DNA of 64,000 nt from Streptomyces sp. WMMB303 (GTDB lineage: Bacteria > Actinomycetota > Actinomycetes > Streptomycetales > Streptomycetaceae). The stretch lies in NCBI RefSeq assembly GCF_029351045.1, contig NZ_JARKIN010000001.1:1388001-1452000 (forward strand), read 5' to 3'. Position 1 is the first letter of the stretch; the number at the start of each line of letters is the position of its first letter. The notes under the pieces were generated by a model that ran no database searches, was not told where the DNA came from, and saw only the letters and a program-made list of their open reading frames with translations. Below are positions 18,788 to 26,696 of the stretch, one piece after another. The position numbers were made by a program, and so were the translations under genes.

Positions 18788-19102
18788 CCGGGCCTCCCCG
18801 TTGGCGGTTCCCGCTGGTGGGTGTCGCTGCTTCGGTCACTGCGTACGGTTGGGAGAATCGCATCCGTACGCGCCGTGCGACAGTGAGTAACTCACGATCT
18901 TGGCGCGGATATCCGGCGGAACCGGGCATGAGTTTTTCACATGGCGGGTCGTGAAGCCTCCACTGGTCTGAGTCCCGGGGGCCGCTCACACTGCTGTCCT
19001 GCGCATCGGACCCTCACGATCGGGCCACTCCCCACAGCACCGCGTCGCCCCATGAGTCCACGGGGGGCCATGGGTTCCTCTCTCTCCAGACGGGAGACCA
19101 CG
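18788..19102. promoter_or_regulatory. Divergent control region between SARP 2 and the RiPP precursor
   Basis: This 315-base gap has no supported gene. It contains an 8-base inverted repeat GCGTACGG...CCGTACGC (18841-18848 and 18864-18871, 15-base spacer) and a near-adjacent palindrome GTGAGT-A-ACTCAC (18883-18895). Both are good candidates for dimeric regulator sites. The ribosome site CGGGAG for the precursor lies at its right edge. Confidence 0.5.
18883..18895. promoter_or_regulatory. Palindromic operator candidate
   Basis: GTGAGTAACTCAC is a perfect 6+1+6 palindrome about 95 bases upstream of SARP 2 and 207 bases upstream of the precursor gene. A preceding inverted repeat at 18841-18871 makes a double site. 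Confidence 0.4.
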
Positions 19103-19459
19103 ATGTCAGGTCACGCGCTCGCCAAGGTCACCGCACCCCGCACGCCGGGGGCCGCGCACTCCGTCGACCAGGACTGGCGCTTCGCCGAACTGACCGCGCA
19201 ATGCTGCCTCGACCACGCCCTCGCGCTGCGCTACGCGGTGGAGCCGCACGGCGTGCTGGCCGAGTTCGGGATCGCCACCGACGCGGCGACACCCGTTCCC
19301 GCCCTGCCCGCCGGACTGGGCAGCGAGGTGACGATCACCAGCCTCAACCCGCGCGACACCGTCGGTCACACCACCGACTGCTCGAGCTGGACCTACGCAC
19401 CGCCGAACGAGCCGGCACCGGCCACCGTTCCGGTCTCCCCCGCGGCATCGACACGCTGA
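19103..19459 (+). CDS. Probable RiPP (TOMM) precursor peptide with nitrile-hydratase-like leader
   Basis: A 118-residue peptide 34 bases upstream of the YcaO gene in the same direction. Residues about 26-70 (WRFAELTAQCCLDH, ALRYAVEPHGVLAEFGI) resemble the leader of nitrile-hydratase-type (NHLP) TOMM precursors, where a run like A-L-R-x2-x-x-P-x-x-V-L-A-E-F-G-I is typical. The tail from about residue 75 is rich in Thr, Ser and Pro, with one Cys in HTTDCSSWTYAPP. This is the likely core carrying heterocyclisable residues. ATG 19103 has a GGGAG site. A longer upstream frame exists but lacks a ribosome site. The cleavage site is not obvious. Confidence 0.68.
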   Translation: MSGHALAKVTAPRTPGAAHSVDQDWRFAELTAQCCLDHALALRYAVEPHGVLAEFGIATDAATPVPALPAGLGSEVTITSLNPRDTVGHTTDCSSWTYAPPNEPAPATVPVSPAASTR

Positions 19460-19493
19460 ACCGCGACCGAGCCGATCGAACGGGGGAGACGGA

Positions 19494-21812
19494 ATGGAGA
19501 CCGGCACCACACCACCGAGACCGGGGTTCCGCAAACACCTGCGGCCCGCCGTCGTACCCGGCGACGCCACCTACCTCGTCTCCGAACAGGGGGTCACCGC
19601 CGTGGAAGGCGCGGCGATGGCCGCCCTGGCACCGCTGCTCGACGGCAGCCGGGACCTGGCCCAGTTGGCCCGGGAGACCCGCGGGGTGCTCTCGCCCGGC
19701 CAGCTCGGCAGCATCCTGGGGCAGTTGGCGGAGGCCGACCTGGTCGCCGACTTCGCCGCGGTGCCCGGGCCGGGCGGCCCGGCCGCCGGCGGCCCCGGGC
19801 ACTCCGACGCCACCTCCGCGTTCTGGGAGTCCGCCGGACTCGACGGGACGCGGGCCGACGCCGAACTGTCCGCCGGCCGGGTCCGGTTGCTGACCGTCGG
19901 CGGCGACGAGGACCTGCGGGCCGCCCGGGACGCCTTCCGGGCGGCCGGGATCGCACCGGCCCGGCCGGGCGAGGCCGACGCGCACACCCTCACCGTGGTG
20001 CTGTGCGAGGACTACCTCTCCCCCGCGCTGGCCGACATCGACGCGGCCCAGCGCCGCACCGGCCGGCCCTGGCTGCTGGCCAAGCCCTCCGGCGTCCAGC
20101 CGTGGCTCGGCCCGATCTTCCAGCCGGGCGCCGGCGCCTGCTGGCACTGCCTGCACCACCGGCTGCGCCACCACCGCTCCGCGCACAGCTACGTGGGCCG
20201 TGCGCTGGGCCTCTCGGCGCCGGTCACCCCGCCGCGCGCGCACATCGCCGCCAGCCGGGCCAGCGCCCTCCACCTGCTGGCCCTGCAGGCGGCGACCTGG
20301 CTGGGCGGCTTCCGGGACGGCCGGCAGTCGTCGGTGTGGACCCTGGACAGCCTGCGCGGCGAGGGGAGACACCATCCGGTGGAGCGCCGCCCGCAGTGCC
20401 CGGTCTGCGGCGATCCGACGCTGGTCGCGGCCCGGGCACGGCAACCCGTGGTGCTCCGCTCCCGCCCCAAGGTGCCCACCGGAGGCGGCCACCGGTCGGT
20501 TTCCGCACGGGAGATGCTGCGGCGGCACGAACACCTGGTGAGCGAGGTCACCGGGGTGGTGCGGCTGCTCAACCGCGACCCGCGCTGCCCGGAGGACCTC
20601 AACGCCTTCGTGTCCGGCAGCAATCCGGCGCTGCTCGGCGACGGGGTGCACACGCTGCGCTCGGCGCTGCGCAGCCACAGCGCCGGCAAGGGCGTCACCG
20701 AACTCGACGCGAAGGTCGGGGCGCTGTGCGAGGCGCTGGAGAGGTACTCCGGCACCTTCCAGGGGGACGAGGAGCGGATCCCGGGACGCTACACCGAGCT
20801 GGGCGGCGCCGCGGTGCACCCCAACACCCTCCAGCTGTACGACGAGCGGCAGTTCGCCCGCCGGCGGGAGTGGAACGCACTGCACTCGCCGTTCCAGTTC
20901 GTCTGCGACCCGTTCGACGAGAACGCGGTGGTCGACTGGACGCCCGTGTGGTCGCTGACCGAGCGGCGGCACCGGCTGCTGCCGACCGCGATGCTCTACT
21001 TCGCCACCCCGCGGCGGGCAGGCGATCCGGAGCCGGTGCGGGCCGACTCCAACGGCAACGCGGCGGGCAGCAGCCTGGAGGACGCCGTCCTGCAGGGCTT
21101 CTACGAGCTGGTGGAGCGCGACGCGGTGGCCCTGTGGTGGTACAACCGCACCCTCCAGCCGCAGGTGGACCCGGAGTCCTTCGGCGAGGAGTGGATCGCT
21201 CGGATGCGCGCCTCCTACGCCGCGCTCGGCCGGGAGTTCTGGGTCCTGGATGTGACCTCGGACCTGGGGATCCCGGTGATGTGCGCGGTCTCCCGGCGCG
21301 CCCGCCGCCTCGGCGGGAAGGGGCCGGAGGAGCGCGAGGACCTCGTGTTCGGCTTCGGCTGCCACCCGGACCCGGCCCTGGCGCTGCGCCGGGCGCTGAC
21401 CGAAATGACACAGATGCTGCCCGCGGTGCTGGACACCCGGAACAGTTTCGAGGACCCGGTCTTCCGCGACTGGTGCACCCGGCGCACCCTCGCCGACCAG
21501 CCCTATCTGGCACCGGACCCGGAGGCCCGCACCCTGGGGGCCGCCGACTTCGGCTACACGCCCCGCGCCGATCTGCGCGAGGACGTGGAGGACGCGGTCG
21601 GGCTGCTGGGCCGGCACGGGATGGAGCTGCTGGTGCTGGACCAGACGCGGCCCGACCTGGGCATCCCGGTGGTGAAGGTGCTGGTGCCCGGACTGCGGCA
21701 CTTCTGGGCACGCTTCGCACCGGGGAGGCTCTACGACGTACCGGTCCGGCTCGGACGCCGCGCCGAGCCGGTCGCCTACGAGGAGCTGAACCCCATCCCG
21801 GTGTTCGTCTAG
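19494..21812 (+). CDS. Fused ocin-ThiF-like / YcaO cyclodehydratase (TOMM biosynthesis)
   Basis: A 772-residue C-D fusion. Residues 1-330 form the leader-binding and E1-like part, with four zinc Cys (CWHC at 216/219, CPVC at 302/305). From about residue 335 it is a YcaO domain: SAGKGVTELDAKVGALCEALERYSG and NGNAAGSSLEDAVLQGFYELVERDA contain the ATP/Mg-binding residues. It would use ATP to convert Cys/Ser/Thr of the precursor to azolines. The C-terminus N-P-I-P-V-F-V is a reduced form of the P-x-P-x-P tail usual in azoline-forming YcaO proteins. No dehydrogenase gene is nearby, so azolines might stay unoxidised or an outside enzyme serves. Confidence 0.92.
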   Translation: METGTTPPRPGFRKHLRPAVVPGDATYLVSEQGVTAVEGAAMAALAPLLDGSRDLAQLARETRGVLSPGQLGSILGQLAEADLVADFAAVPGPGGPAAGGPGHSDATSAFWESAGLDGTRADAELSAGRVRLLTVGGDEDLRAARDAFRAAGIAPARPGEADAHTLTVVLCEDYLSPALADIDAAQRRTGRPWLLAKPSGVQPWLGPIFQPGAGACWHCLHHRLRHHRSAHSYVGRALGLSAPVTPPRAHIAASRASALHLLALQAATWLGGFRDGRQSSVWTLDSLRGEGRHHPVERRPQCPVCGDPTLVAARARQPVVLRSRPKVPTGGGHRSVSAREMLRRHEHLVSEVTGVVRLLNRDPRCPEDLNAFVSGSNPALLGDGVHTLRSALRSHSAGKGVTELDAKVGALCEALERYSGTFQGDEERIPGRYTELGGAAVHPNTLQLYDERQFARRREWNALHSPFQFVCDPFDENAVVDWTPVWSLTERRHRLLPTAMLYFATPRRAGDPEPVRADSNGNAAGSSLEDAVLQGFYELVERDAVALWWYNRTLQPQVDPESFGEEWIARMRASYAALGREFWVLDVTSDLGIPVMCAVSRRARRLGGKGPEEREDLVFGFGCHPDPALALRRALTEMTQMLPAVLDTRNSFEDPVFRDWCTRRTLADQPYLAPDPEARTLGAADFGYTPRADLREDVEDAVGLLGRHGMELLVLDQTRPDLGIPVVKVLVPGLRHFWARFAPGRLYDVPVRLGRRAEPVAYEELNPIPVFV

Positions 21813-21837
21813 CCGCGTTCCGGTGTTCGTCCAGCCG
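21798..21837 (+). repeat. 22-base tandem duplication across the YcaO stop codon
   Basis: CCGGTGTTCGTCTAGCCG (21798-21815) is repeated as CCGGTGTTCGTCCAGCCG (21820-21837), differing at one base, with period 22. The first copy carries the stop codon TAG; the second has CAG instead. It is a recent slippage-type duplication of the gene end. Confidence 0.85.
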
Positions 21838-21902
21838 ATGGTGGCACCCGATCCCCTCGCCTATGCTGTGCACACCTTCGGCGGGGCGAGGGGAGAGCGC
21901 GA

Positions 21903-23270
21903 GTGAGCTCAGGGGGAAACCGCATCTCTTTACATCGGCAACGCAACGGCACGCGGCAGCCACTCGCCTACGGGGTCGACGCCGCGATGGCGCCCCGGAT
22001 CGTGCTGGTGGTCTTCATCGTCGCCATGGCCGGAATCCTGGGTGCCGCGGTGCTGCACCTGCTGACCGTCGGCGGGTCGCCGATGCAGATCCTGGTCGGC
22101 GGGGCGGCGATCGCGGTGATGTTCTGCACCCAGGTGGCCCGCACCACCCAGCGGGGCATGCGGCTGCACCGCACCTACCAGTTCTGGGTGCTGGGCGTGC
22201 AGATCGTCTGCACCTTCCTGCCGATGCTGCTGATGGGCACGGCCTGGGTCGGGTTGCCGGGGCTGCTGGCGGGATCGCTGCTGCTCACCCTGCGGCCGCC
22301 CTGGTCCTGGCTGGGGGTGGCCGCGTGTGTGGCCAGCGTCCTGGCCGTCACCGGGTTCTCGGGCTGGGCACCGCTGCGGGTGGCCTACAACGGGGTGTCC
22401 GCGCTGACGACGTGCGCCGTGGTCTACGGGCTGACCAAGCTGTCCGAGATCGTCCACCAACTGCGCGCGGCGCAACAGGAGATCGCCCGGCTTGCGGTGG
22501 AGGAGGAGCGGCTGCGCTTCGCCCGGGACCTGCACGACCTGCTGGGCTACAGCCTGTCGGCGATCACCCTGCGCAGCGAGCTGGCGCACCGGCTGGTGGA
22601 CGCCGATCCGCCGCGCGCCCAGGGCGAGGTGGCGCATGTGCTGGAGATCTCCCGGCAGGCGCTGGCCGATGTCCGCTCGGTGGCGCGCAGCTACCGGAAC
22701 ATCTCGCTGCCCGCCGAGATCTCCTCGGCCGTCTCCGTCTTCGAGGCCGCCGGGATCGACGCGGAGGTCGACTCGACGCTGGAGAGCGTCCCGGAGACGG
22801 TGGGCACGGTGCTGGCCACGGTGCTGCGGGAGGGCGTCACCAACATCCTGCGGCACAGCAAGGTGCGCCGCTGCCAGATCACGGTGTGCGGCGACGCGGA
22901 CTGCGCGGTGCTGCGGCTGGTCAACGACGGCGTGCAGCCACTGCCCGACCCGCGTGACCCCACGACGCCACGCCCGGACGACGAGGGGGGCAGCGGACTC
23001 GGCAATCTGGCCGCGCGGGTGGACGCGATCGGCGGCACCCTGCGGGCCGGTCTGCGGGAGGACGGCTGCTTCCGGCTGGAGGCGCGCATCCCGCCGCCGG
23101 CCGTGGGCCGTCCGGCGGGCCGGGAGGCCGGGCCCGTCCGGTGCGCGGAGCGCACGCCGGACGGGACGCACGGGACGGCCCGGGCGGCGGCGGCCTCCGG
23201 TGCGGCTACAGCCAGCCCTGCTCCCGGGCGATCCGCAGAGCGTCCACCCGGTTTCGGGCCCCCAGCTTGA
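21903..23270 (+). CDS. Two-component sensor histidine kinase (DesK-like, HisKA_3)
   Basis: A 455-residue membrane kinase. Four to five hydrophobic segments lie between residues about 30 and 180. A coiled linker follows, then the H-box EEERLRFARDLHDLLGYSLSA (phospho-His near residue 212) and an HATPase_c domain (ATVLREGVTNILRHS with the N-box; GGSGLGNLAARV with the G-box). There is no extracytoplasmic sensor domain, so it probably senses the membrane or cytoplasm. It is convergent with and overlaps its response regulator by 65 bases. Start GTG 21903 lies 90 bases after the YcaO gene. Confidence 0.92.
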   Translation: MSSGGNRISLHRQRNGTRQPLAYGVDAAMAPRIVLVVFIVAMAGILGAAVLHLLTVGGSPMQILVGGAAIAVMFCTQVARTTQRGMRLHRTYQFWVLGVQIVCTFLPMLLMGTAWVGLPGLLAGSLLLTLRPPWSWLGVAACVASVLAVTGFSGWAPLRVAYNGVSALTTCAVVYGLTKLSEIVHQLRAAQQEIARLAVEEERLRFARDLHDLLGYSLSAITLRSELAHRLVDADPPRAQGEVAHVLEISRQALADVRSVARSYRNISLPAEISSAVSVFEAAGIDAEVDSTLESVPETVGTVLATVLREGVTNILRHSKVRRCQITVCGDADCAVLRLVNDGVQPLPDPRDPTTPRPDDEGGSGLGNLAARVDAIGGTLRAGLREDGCFRLEARIPPPAVGRPAGREAGPVRCAERTPDGTHGTARAAAASGAATASPAPGRSAERPPGFGPPA

Positions 23271-23811
23271 TGACAATGGCCGTCAGGTAGTTGCGCACGG
23301 TTCCCACGGACAGGAAGAGCCGCCCGGCGATGTCGGCGGCCTCGGCGCCCTCGGCCGCCAGCCGCAGCACTTCGGTCTCCCGCGCGGTGAGCGGGTTCTC
23401 CCGGGCCGACCAGGCGTCCAGGGCCAGTTCGGGGTCGATGACCCGCTCCCCCGCGCGTATCCGGCGGATGGCGTCGGCCAGCTTGCTCGGCGGCGCGTCC
23501 TTGAGCAGGAATCCCGAGACGTGGGCCTCCAGGGCGCGGCGCAGATTGCCGGGCTGGCCCAGGCTGGTGAGGATCAGGGTGCGGCAGGCCGGCAGCTTCT
23601 CGTACACCTCGGCGGCCGCGGTCAGCCCGTCCACGCCCGGCAGGTCGATGTCGATGACGGCGACGTCGGGACGGTGCGCCAGGACGGCCGGCAGGATGGC
23701 GCTGCCGGAATCGATCTCGGCGACGATCTCGATGTCCTTCTCGATGTCGAGCAGCGCCACCAGAGCACCGCGCACCATGTGCATGTCCTCGGCGAGCACC
23801 ACTGAGATCAT
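23206..23811 (-). CDS. NarL/LuxR-type response regulator (DesR-like)
   Basis: A 201-residue regulator. The receiver domain has acidic residues (LAEDMHMVRGAL), phospho-acceptor Asp in VAVIDIDLPGVDG near residue 54, and K in LLKDAPPSKLADAIRRIRAG. The C-terminal HTH reads LTARETEVLRLAAEGAEAADIAGRLFLSVGTVRNYL. It pairs with the convergently encoded kinase. It is divergent from the P450 gene, and an inverted repeat (23892-23912) lies in the gap as a likely target. Confidence 0.95.
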   Translation of the reverse strand: MISVVLAEDMHMVRGALVALLDIEKDIEIVAEIDSGSAILPAVLAHRPDVAVIDIDLPGVDGLTAAAEVYEKLPACRTLILTSLGQPGNLRRALEAHVSGFLLKDAPPSKLADAIRRIRAGERVIDPELALDAWSARENPLTARETEVLRLAAEGAEAADIAGRLFLSVGTVRNYLTAIVIKLGARNRVDALRIAREQGWL

Positions 23812-23891
23812 CGTCGAGTTCCCCCGCGGACTCGGCCGGCCGGACTGGCGTTAGCGAGGCGAGAATACCGCGCCCCGTCACAAGCAACACC

Positions 23892-23912
23892 GACTCGACC
23901 ACGATTCGAGTC
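23892..23912. promoter_or_regulatory. Inverted-repeat operator candidate upstream of P450
   Basis: GACTCGA (23892-23898) and TCGAGTC (23906-23912) are perfect inverted arms separated by 7 bases. Three copies of AGTCC follow at 23909, 23916 and 23924. The site lies between the response regulator and the P450 gene, which has no clear Shine-Dalgarno sequence. Confidence 0.5.
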
Positions 23913-23933
23913 CAGAGTCCAACAGTCCGTTAC

Positions 23934-25169
23934 ATGGCTCAGGATTCCGCCACACCCACGCCTGCCCGTCCCTACCCCCCGCCGCGCCGCTCGGCGACCG
24001 AGGTCCCCGAGGACTACGCGATGCTGCGCGCCGAGGAACCCGTCGCCGCCGTCACGCTCCCCAGCGGCGATCCGGGGCACCTGATCAGCCGCTACGACGA
24101 CGTACGGGCCGTGCTCGCCGACCCCCGCTGCTCGCGGGCCACGACGGTGGCGCCCGAGGCGCCGAAACTGACGGCCGTCCCGTTCGACGCGGGCGGCCTG
24201 TTCACCATGGACCCGCCCGAACACACCCGGCTGCGCGGGCTGGTCGCACGCGCCTTCACCCCGCGCCGGGTGGAGCGGATGCGGCCCCGGCTGGCGGAGC
24301 TGGCCGGGGAACTGGCCGACGCCATGGCCGCCGGGAACGGTGCCGAGGGCGGCTCCACCGACCTGAACGCGGCCTTCGCCTTCCCGTTCCCGATGGCCGT
24401 CATCTGCGAACTGTTGGGGGTTCCCTTCGCGGACCGGGAGCGCTTCCGCACCTGGTCCGACGCCGTGCTGTCGCTGACGGCGCATCCGCCGGAGGAGATG
24501 CTGCGGCACAAGCAGGCGCTGCTGGCCTATCTCGCGGACCTGGTGGCGGACAAGCGGCGCGCTCCCGGTACCGATCTGCTGAGCGCGCTGGTCGGCGTCC
24601 GGGACGAGGAAGGCCGGCCCGACGAGCGGGAACTGCTGGTGCTGGCCATGACGTTGCTGGTCGCCGGGCACGAGACCACGGTCGGCGTACTGGGCACCTC
24701 CGTGCTGACCCTGCTGCGCCGGCCGGAGCGGCTCGGCCTGGTTCCGGAGCGGGAGGGGGCGACGGCCGCGCTGGTGGAGGAGCTGCTGCGGCTCAACCCG
24801 ATCGGGGACGGCGGTCCACTGCGGGTCACCACCGAGCCGGTGGAGGTGGCGGGGCGGGTGCTGCCGCCGAACAGCGCCGTGATCGCGTCCGTCTGCTCCG
24901 CCAACCGGGACGGCAGCCGGTACACCGACCCGGACCGCTTCGACCCGGACCGCACCGGTGATCCGGCCCAGCCGCCGCACCTGGCCTTCGGACACGGCCC
25001 GCACTACTGCCTGGGCGCGCCGTTGGCGCGCGCCGAACTGGCCGTCGCGCTGCGGGTGCTGGCCGACCGGTTCCCGGCGTTGCGGCTGGCGGTGCCCGTC
25101 GAGGCGGTCACCATGCACCGGGGGCTGCTGGTCAACCGGCTGACGGAGCTGCCCGTCCGGTGGGACTGA
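23934..25169 (+). CDS. Cytochrome P450
   Basis: A 411-residue soluble bacterial P450 of usual length. The I-helix oxygen-binding motif is LLVAGHETT near residue 240, the ExxR motif is EELLRLNP near 282, and the heme-ligand loop is LAFGHGPHYCLGAPLARAE with Cys near 361. It needs ferredoxin and reductase partners that are not encoded in the window. It probably hydroxylates or couples the cluster product (RiPP or polyketide). The ATG at 23934 has no good ribosome site. It is convergent with the DUF4260 gene, overlapping its 3' end by 38 bases. Confidence 0.96.
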   Translation: MAQDSATPTPARPYPPPRRSATEVPEDYAMLRAEEPVAAVTLPSGDPGHLISRYDDVRAVLADPRCSRATTVAPEAPKLTAVPFDAGGLFTMDPPEHTRLRGLVARAFTPRRVERMRPRLAELAGELADAMAAGNGAEGGSTDLNAAFAFPFPMAVICELLGVPFADRERFRTWSDAVLSLTAHPPEEMLRHKQALLAYLADLVADKRRAPGTDLLSALVGVRDEEGRPDERELLVLAMTLLVAGHETTVGVLGTSVLTLLRRPERLGLVPEREGATAALVEELLRLNPIGDGGPLRVTTEPVEVAGRVLPPNSAVIASVCSANRDGSRYTDPDRFDPDRTGDPAQPPHLAFGHGPHYCLGAPLARAELAVALRVLADRFPALRLAVPVEAVTMHRGLLVNRLTELPVRWD

Positions 25170-25572
25170 GCGCAGCGCCACGGGGCCCGGCGGGAGCCGG
25201 GCCCCGGATGCGGGAGCCGTCGCGGGCCCGCGGCCCGTATCCGACGGCGCGGTCGACGGCGATGTGGGCGAGCCACCCGCAGGCCGCGACCCGCAGCGGA
25301 CGGCTGTCCAGGACACGCGCGGTGCCGTAGAGCAGGAGCGGCACTCCCGGCGAGTGCAGCACGTTGTAGGAGCGCACCGCATACCGGGGCAGCGGGTCGA
25401 AGGCGGGGGCCGCGGCGATGCCGTGGAGCAGCGCGAGGTCGGGCAGCACCGCACAGGTCCACAGCACGCGGCTGCGGGGCCCGCCCAGCCGGGCGCCCGC
25501 GTACAGCGCCGCCGCCCCGACGGCGCCGCTCAGTATCCGCCCCCGCGGGGTGCACCACGTCCAGCCATTCAT
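25132..25572 (-). CDS. DUF4260-like small membrane protein
   Basis: A 146-residue protein with hydrophobic segments near residues 12-28, 35-55 and 68-84. The block YNVLHSPGVPLLLYG and the later WLAHIAVDRAVGYG match the DUF4260 pattern, in which a conserved His and an H-I-x-x-D-R-x-x-G-Y-G motif recur. Function is unknown. ATG 25572 overlaps the hydrolase stop by 4 bases. The last 30 residues are Gly/Pro/Arg-rich and overlap the P450 end on the other strand, so the natural C-terminus may be partly non-functional. Confidence 0.65.
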   Translation of the reverse strand: MNGWTWCTPRGRILSGAVGAAALYAGARLGGPRSRVLWTCAVLPDLALLHGIAAAPAFDPLPRYAVRSYNVLHSPGVPLLLYGTARVLDSRPLRVAACGWLAHIAVDRAVGYGPRARDGSRIRGPAPAGPRGAALSPTGRAAPSAG

Positions 25573-26696
25573 GTCCGCACCCGGCCCCGGCCGCCCCGGC
25601 GCACGCCCGCGACCGCCTCCAACACCGCCCGCCGCACCGGGTGGACGCCCAGGCCGCGGAGCGCGGAGCCGAGCAGCAGCGGGCGGACGCGGCCCAGATG
25701 GGCCGGGGCCCCGTGCTCGTCGTCGACCACGAGCAGCCTGCAGCGCGCCGCGGGGTCCCGGGTCAGCGCCGCCGCGTCGGCGAGCGGCACGATCTCGTCC
25801 CGCAGCGCGGCGACGTAGGTGAGCGGAAGGTGCGCGAGGCGGGCCAGTTCCGGCGGGGCGAGCGCCCAGTCCCGCAGTGCGGGCAGCACGTCCGCGGGCG
25901 GGTGCCCGGTCAGCCGCGCGAGGGTGTGGGTGGTGGTGGCCGGGATACGGGCCTGCTGCCCGGCGTCCCGGAAGAAGTGCCGCACCGGCGCGCCCACGGT
26001 GGAGACGCCGGTGATCCGGCGGTCGGCCAGCGCGGCCCGCAGCGCCAGGTGACCGCCGAAGCTGAGCGCCACCGCGTGCGTACGGCCGACGTCCGCGCGG
26101 TCGACGAGGTGATCGAGCAGGGCACCGAACATGGCGGGGGCCGCGGTGTCGTAGGGCAGGGTGTTCTCCCCCACGCCGGGCAGTTCGGTGACGGCCACGG
26201 CGGTGCCCAGCGCGGCGGCGCGGGCCAGCAGCGGGGCCCACTGCTCCTTGACCGAGACGATGCCGCCGCACACCAGGATCAGGGGCCGCGGGGCGCTGCG
26301 GGAGAGTCCGGCCGTCCAGGCGGTGAACCGGCCGGTACCGCCGGGCGGTTCGATCTCCGCACGGCCGATGTCCGGGCGGGTGGACCGCCAGCGGTCGAAG
26401 GAGCTCACGCACAGCCGTTGGGCCCGTTCCCGCGCCGGACCGTCCGGGTGGGGGAAGCGGGCCAGCGCGTAGTGGCGGACCGCGTCCAGGTGCCTGCCGC
26501 GTGCGGCCAGTACGTCACCCGCGCGGCTCCAGACGGCGGGCCAGGAGTCGGGGCCCTCGCCGTGGGCGCTGCGGACGCGGGAGAGGACCGCGCGGCAGCG
26601 GTCGGCCGGGATGCCCTGCGCGCGGGCGTGCAGCGGTGCGAGCGCCCGGAGTTCGGCGAGGCCGGGCGGGCCGGTGAGTGCTGCGGCATCGCTCAT
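25569..26696 (-). CDS. Alpha/beta hydrolase (FrsA/DUF1100-like)
   Basis: A 375-residue protein. An N-terminal helical region (about 1-120) precedes an alpha/beta-hydrolase core: LILVCGGIVSVKEQW as the oxyanion strand, VAVTELPGVGENTL, the nucleophile elbow HAVALSFGGHLALRAAL (A-L-S-F-G instead of G-x-S-x-G), LRDEIVPL with the Asp, and VVDDEHGAPAH with the His. This order matches FrsA-type esterases, some of which act in polyketide or azoxy pathways. ATG 26696 overlaps the FAD monooxygenase stop. Hydrolase, dehydratase or acyl-transferase activity are all possible; substrate unknown. Confidence 0.82.
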   Translation of the reverse strand: MSDAAALTGPPGLAELRALAPLHARAQGIPADRCRAVLSRVRSAHGEGPDSWPAVWSRAGDVLAARGRHLDAVRHYALARFPHPDGPARERAQRLCVSSFDRWRSTRPDIGRAEIEPPGGTGRFTAWTAGLSRSAPRPLILVCGGIVSVKEQWAPLLARAAALGTAVAVTELPGVGENTLPYDTAAPAMFGALLDHLVDRADVGRTHAVALSFGGHLALRAALADRRITGVSTVGAPVRHFFRDAGQQARIPATTTHTLARLTGHPPADVLPALRDWALAPPELARLAHLPLTYVAALRDEIVPLADAAALTRDPAARCRLLVVDDEHGAPAHLGRVRPLLLGSALRGLGVHPVRRAVLEAVAGVRRGGRGRVRT

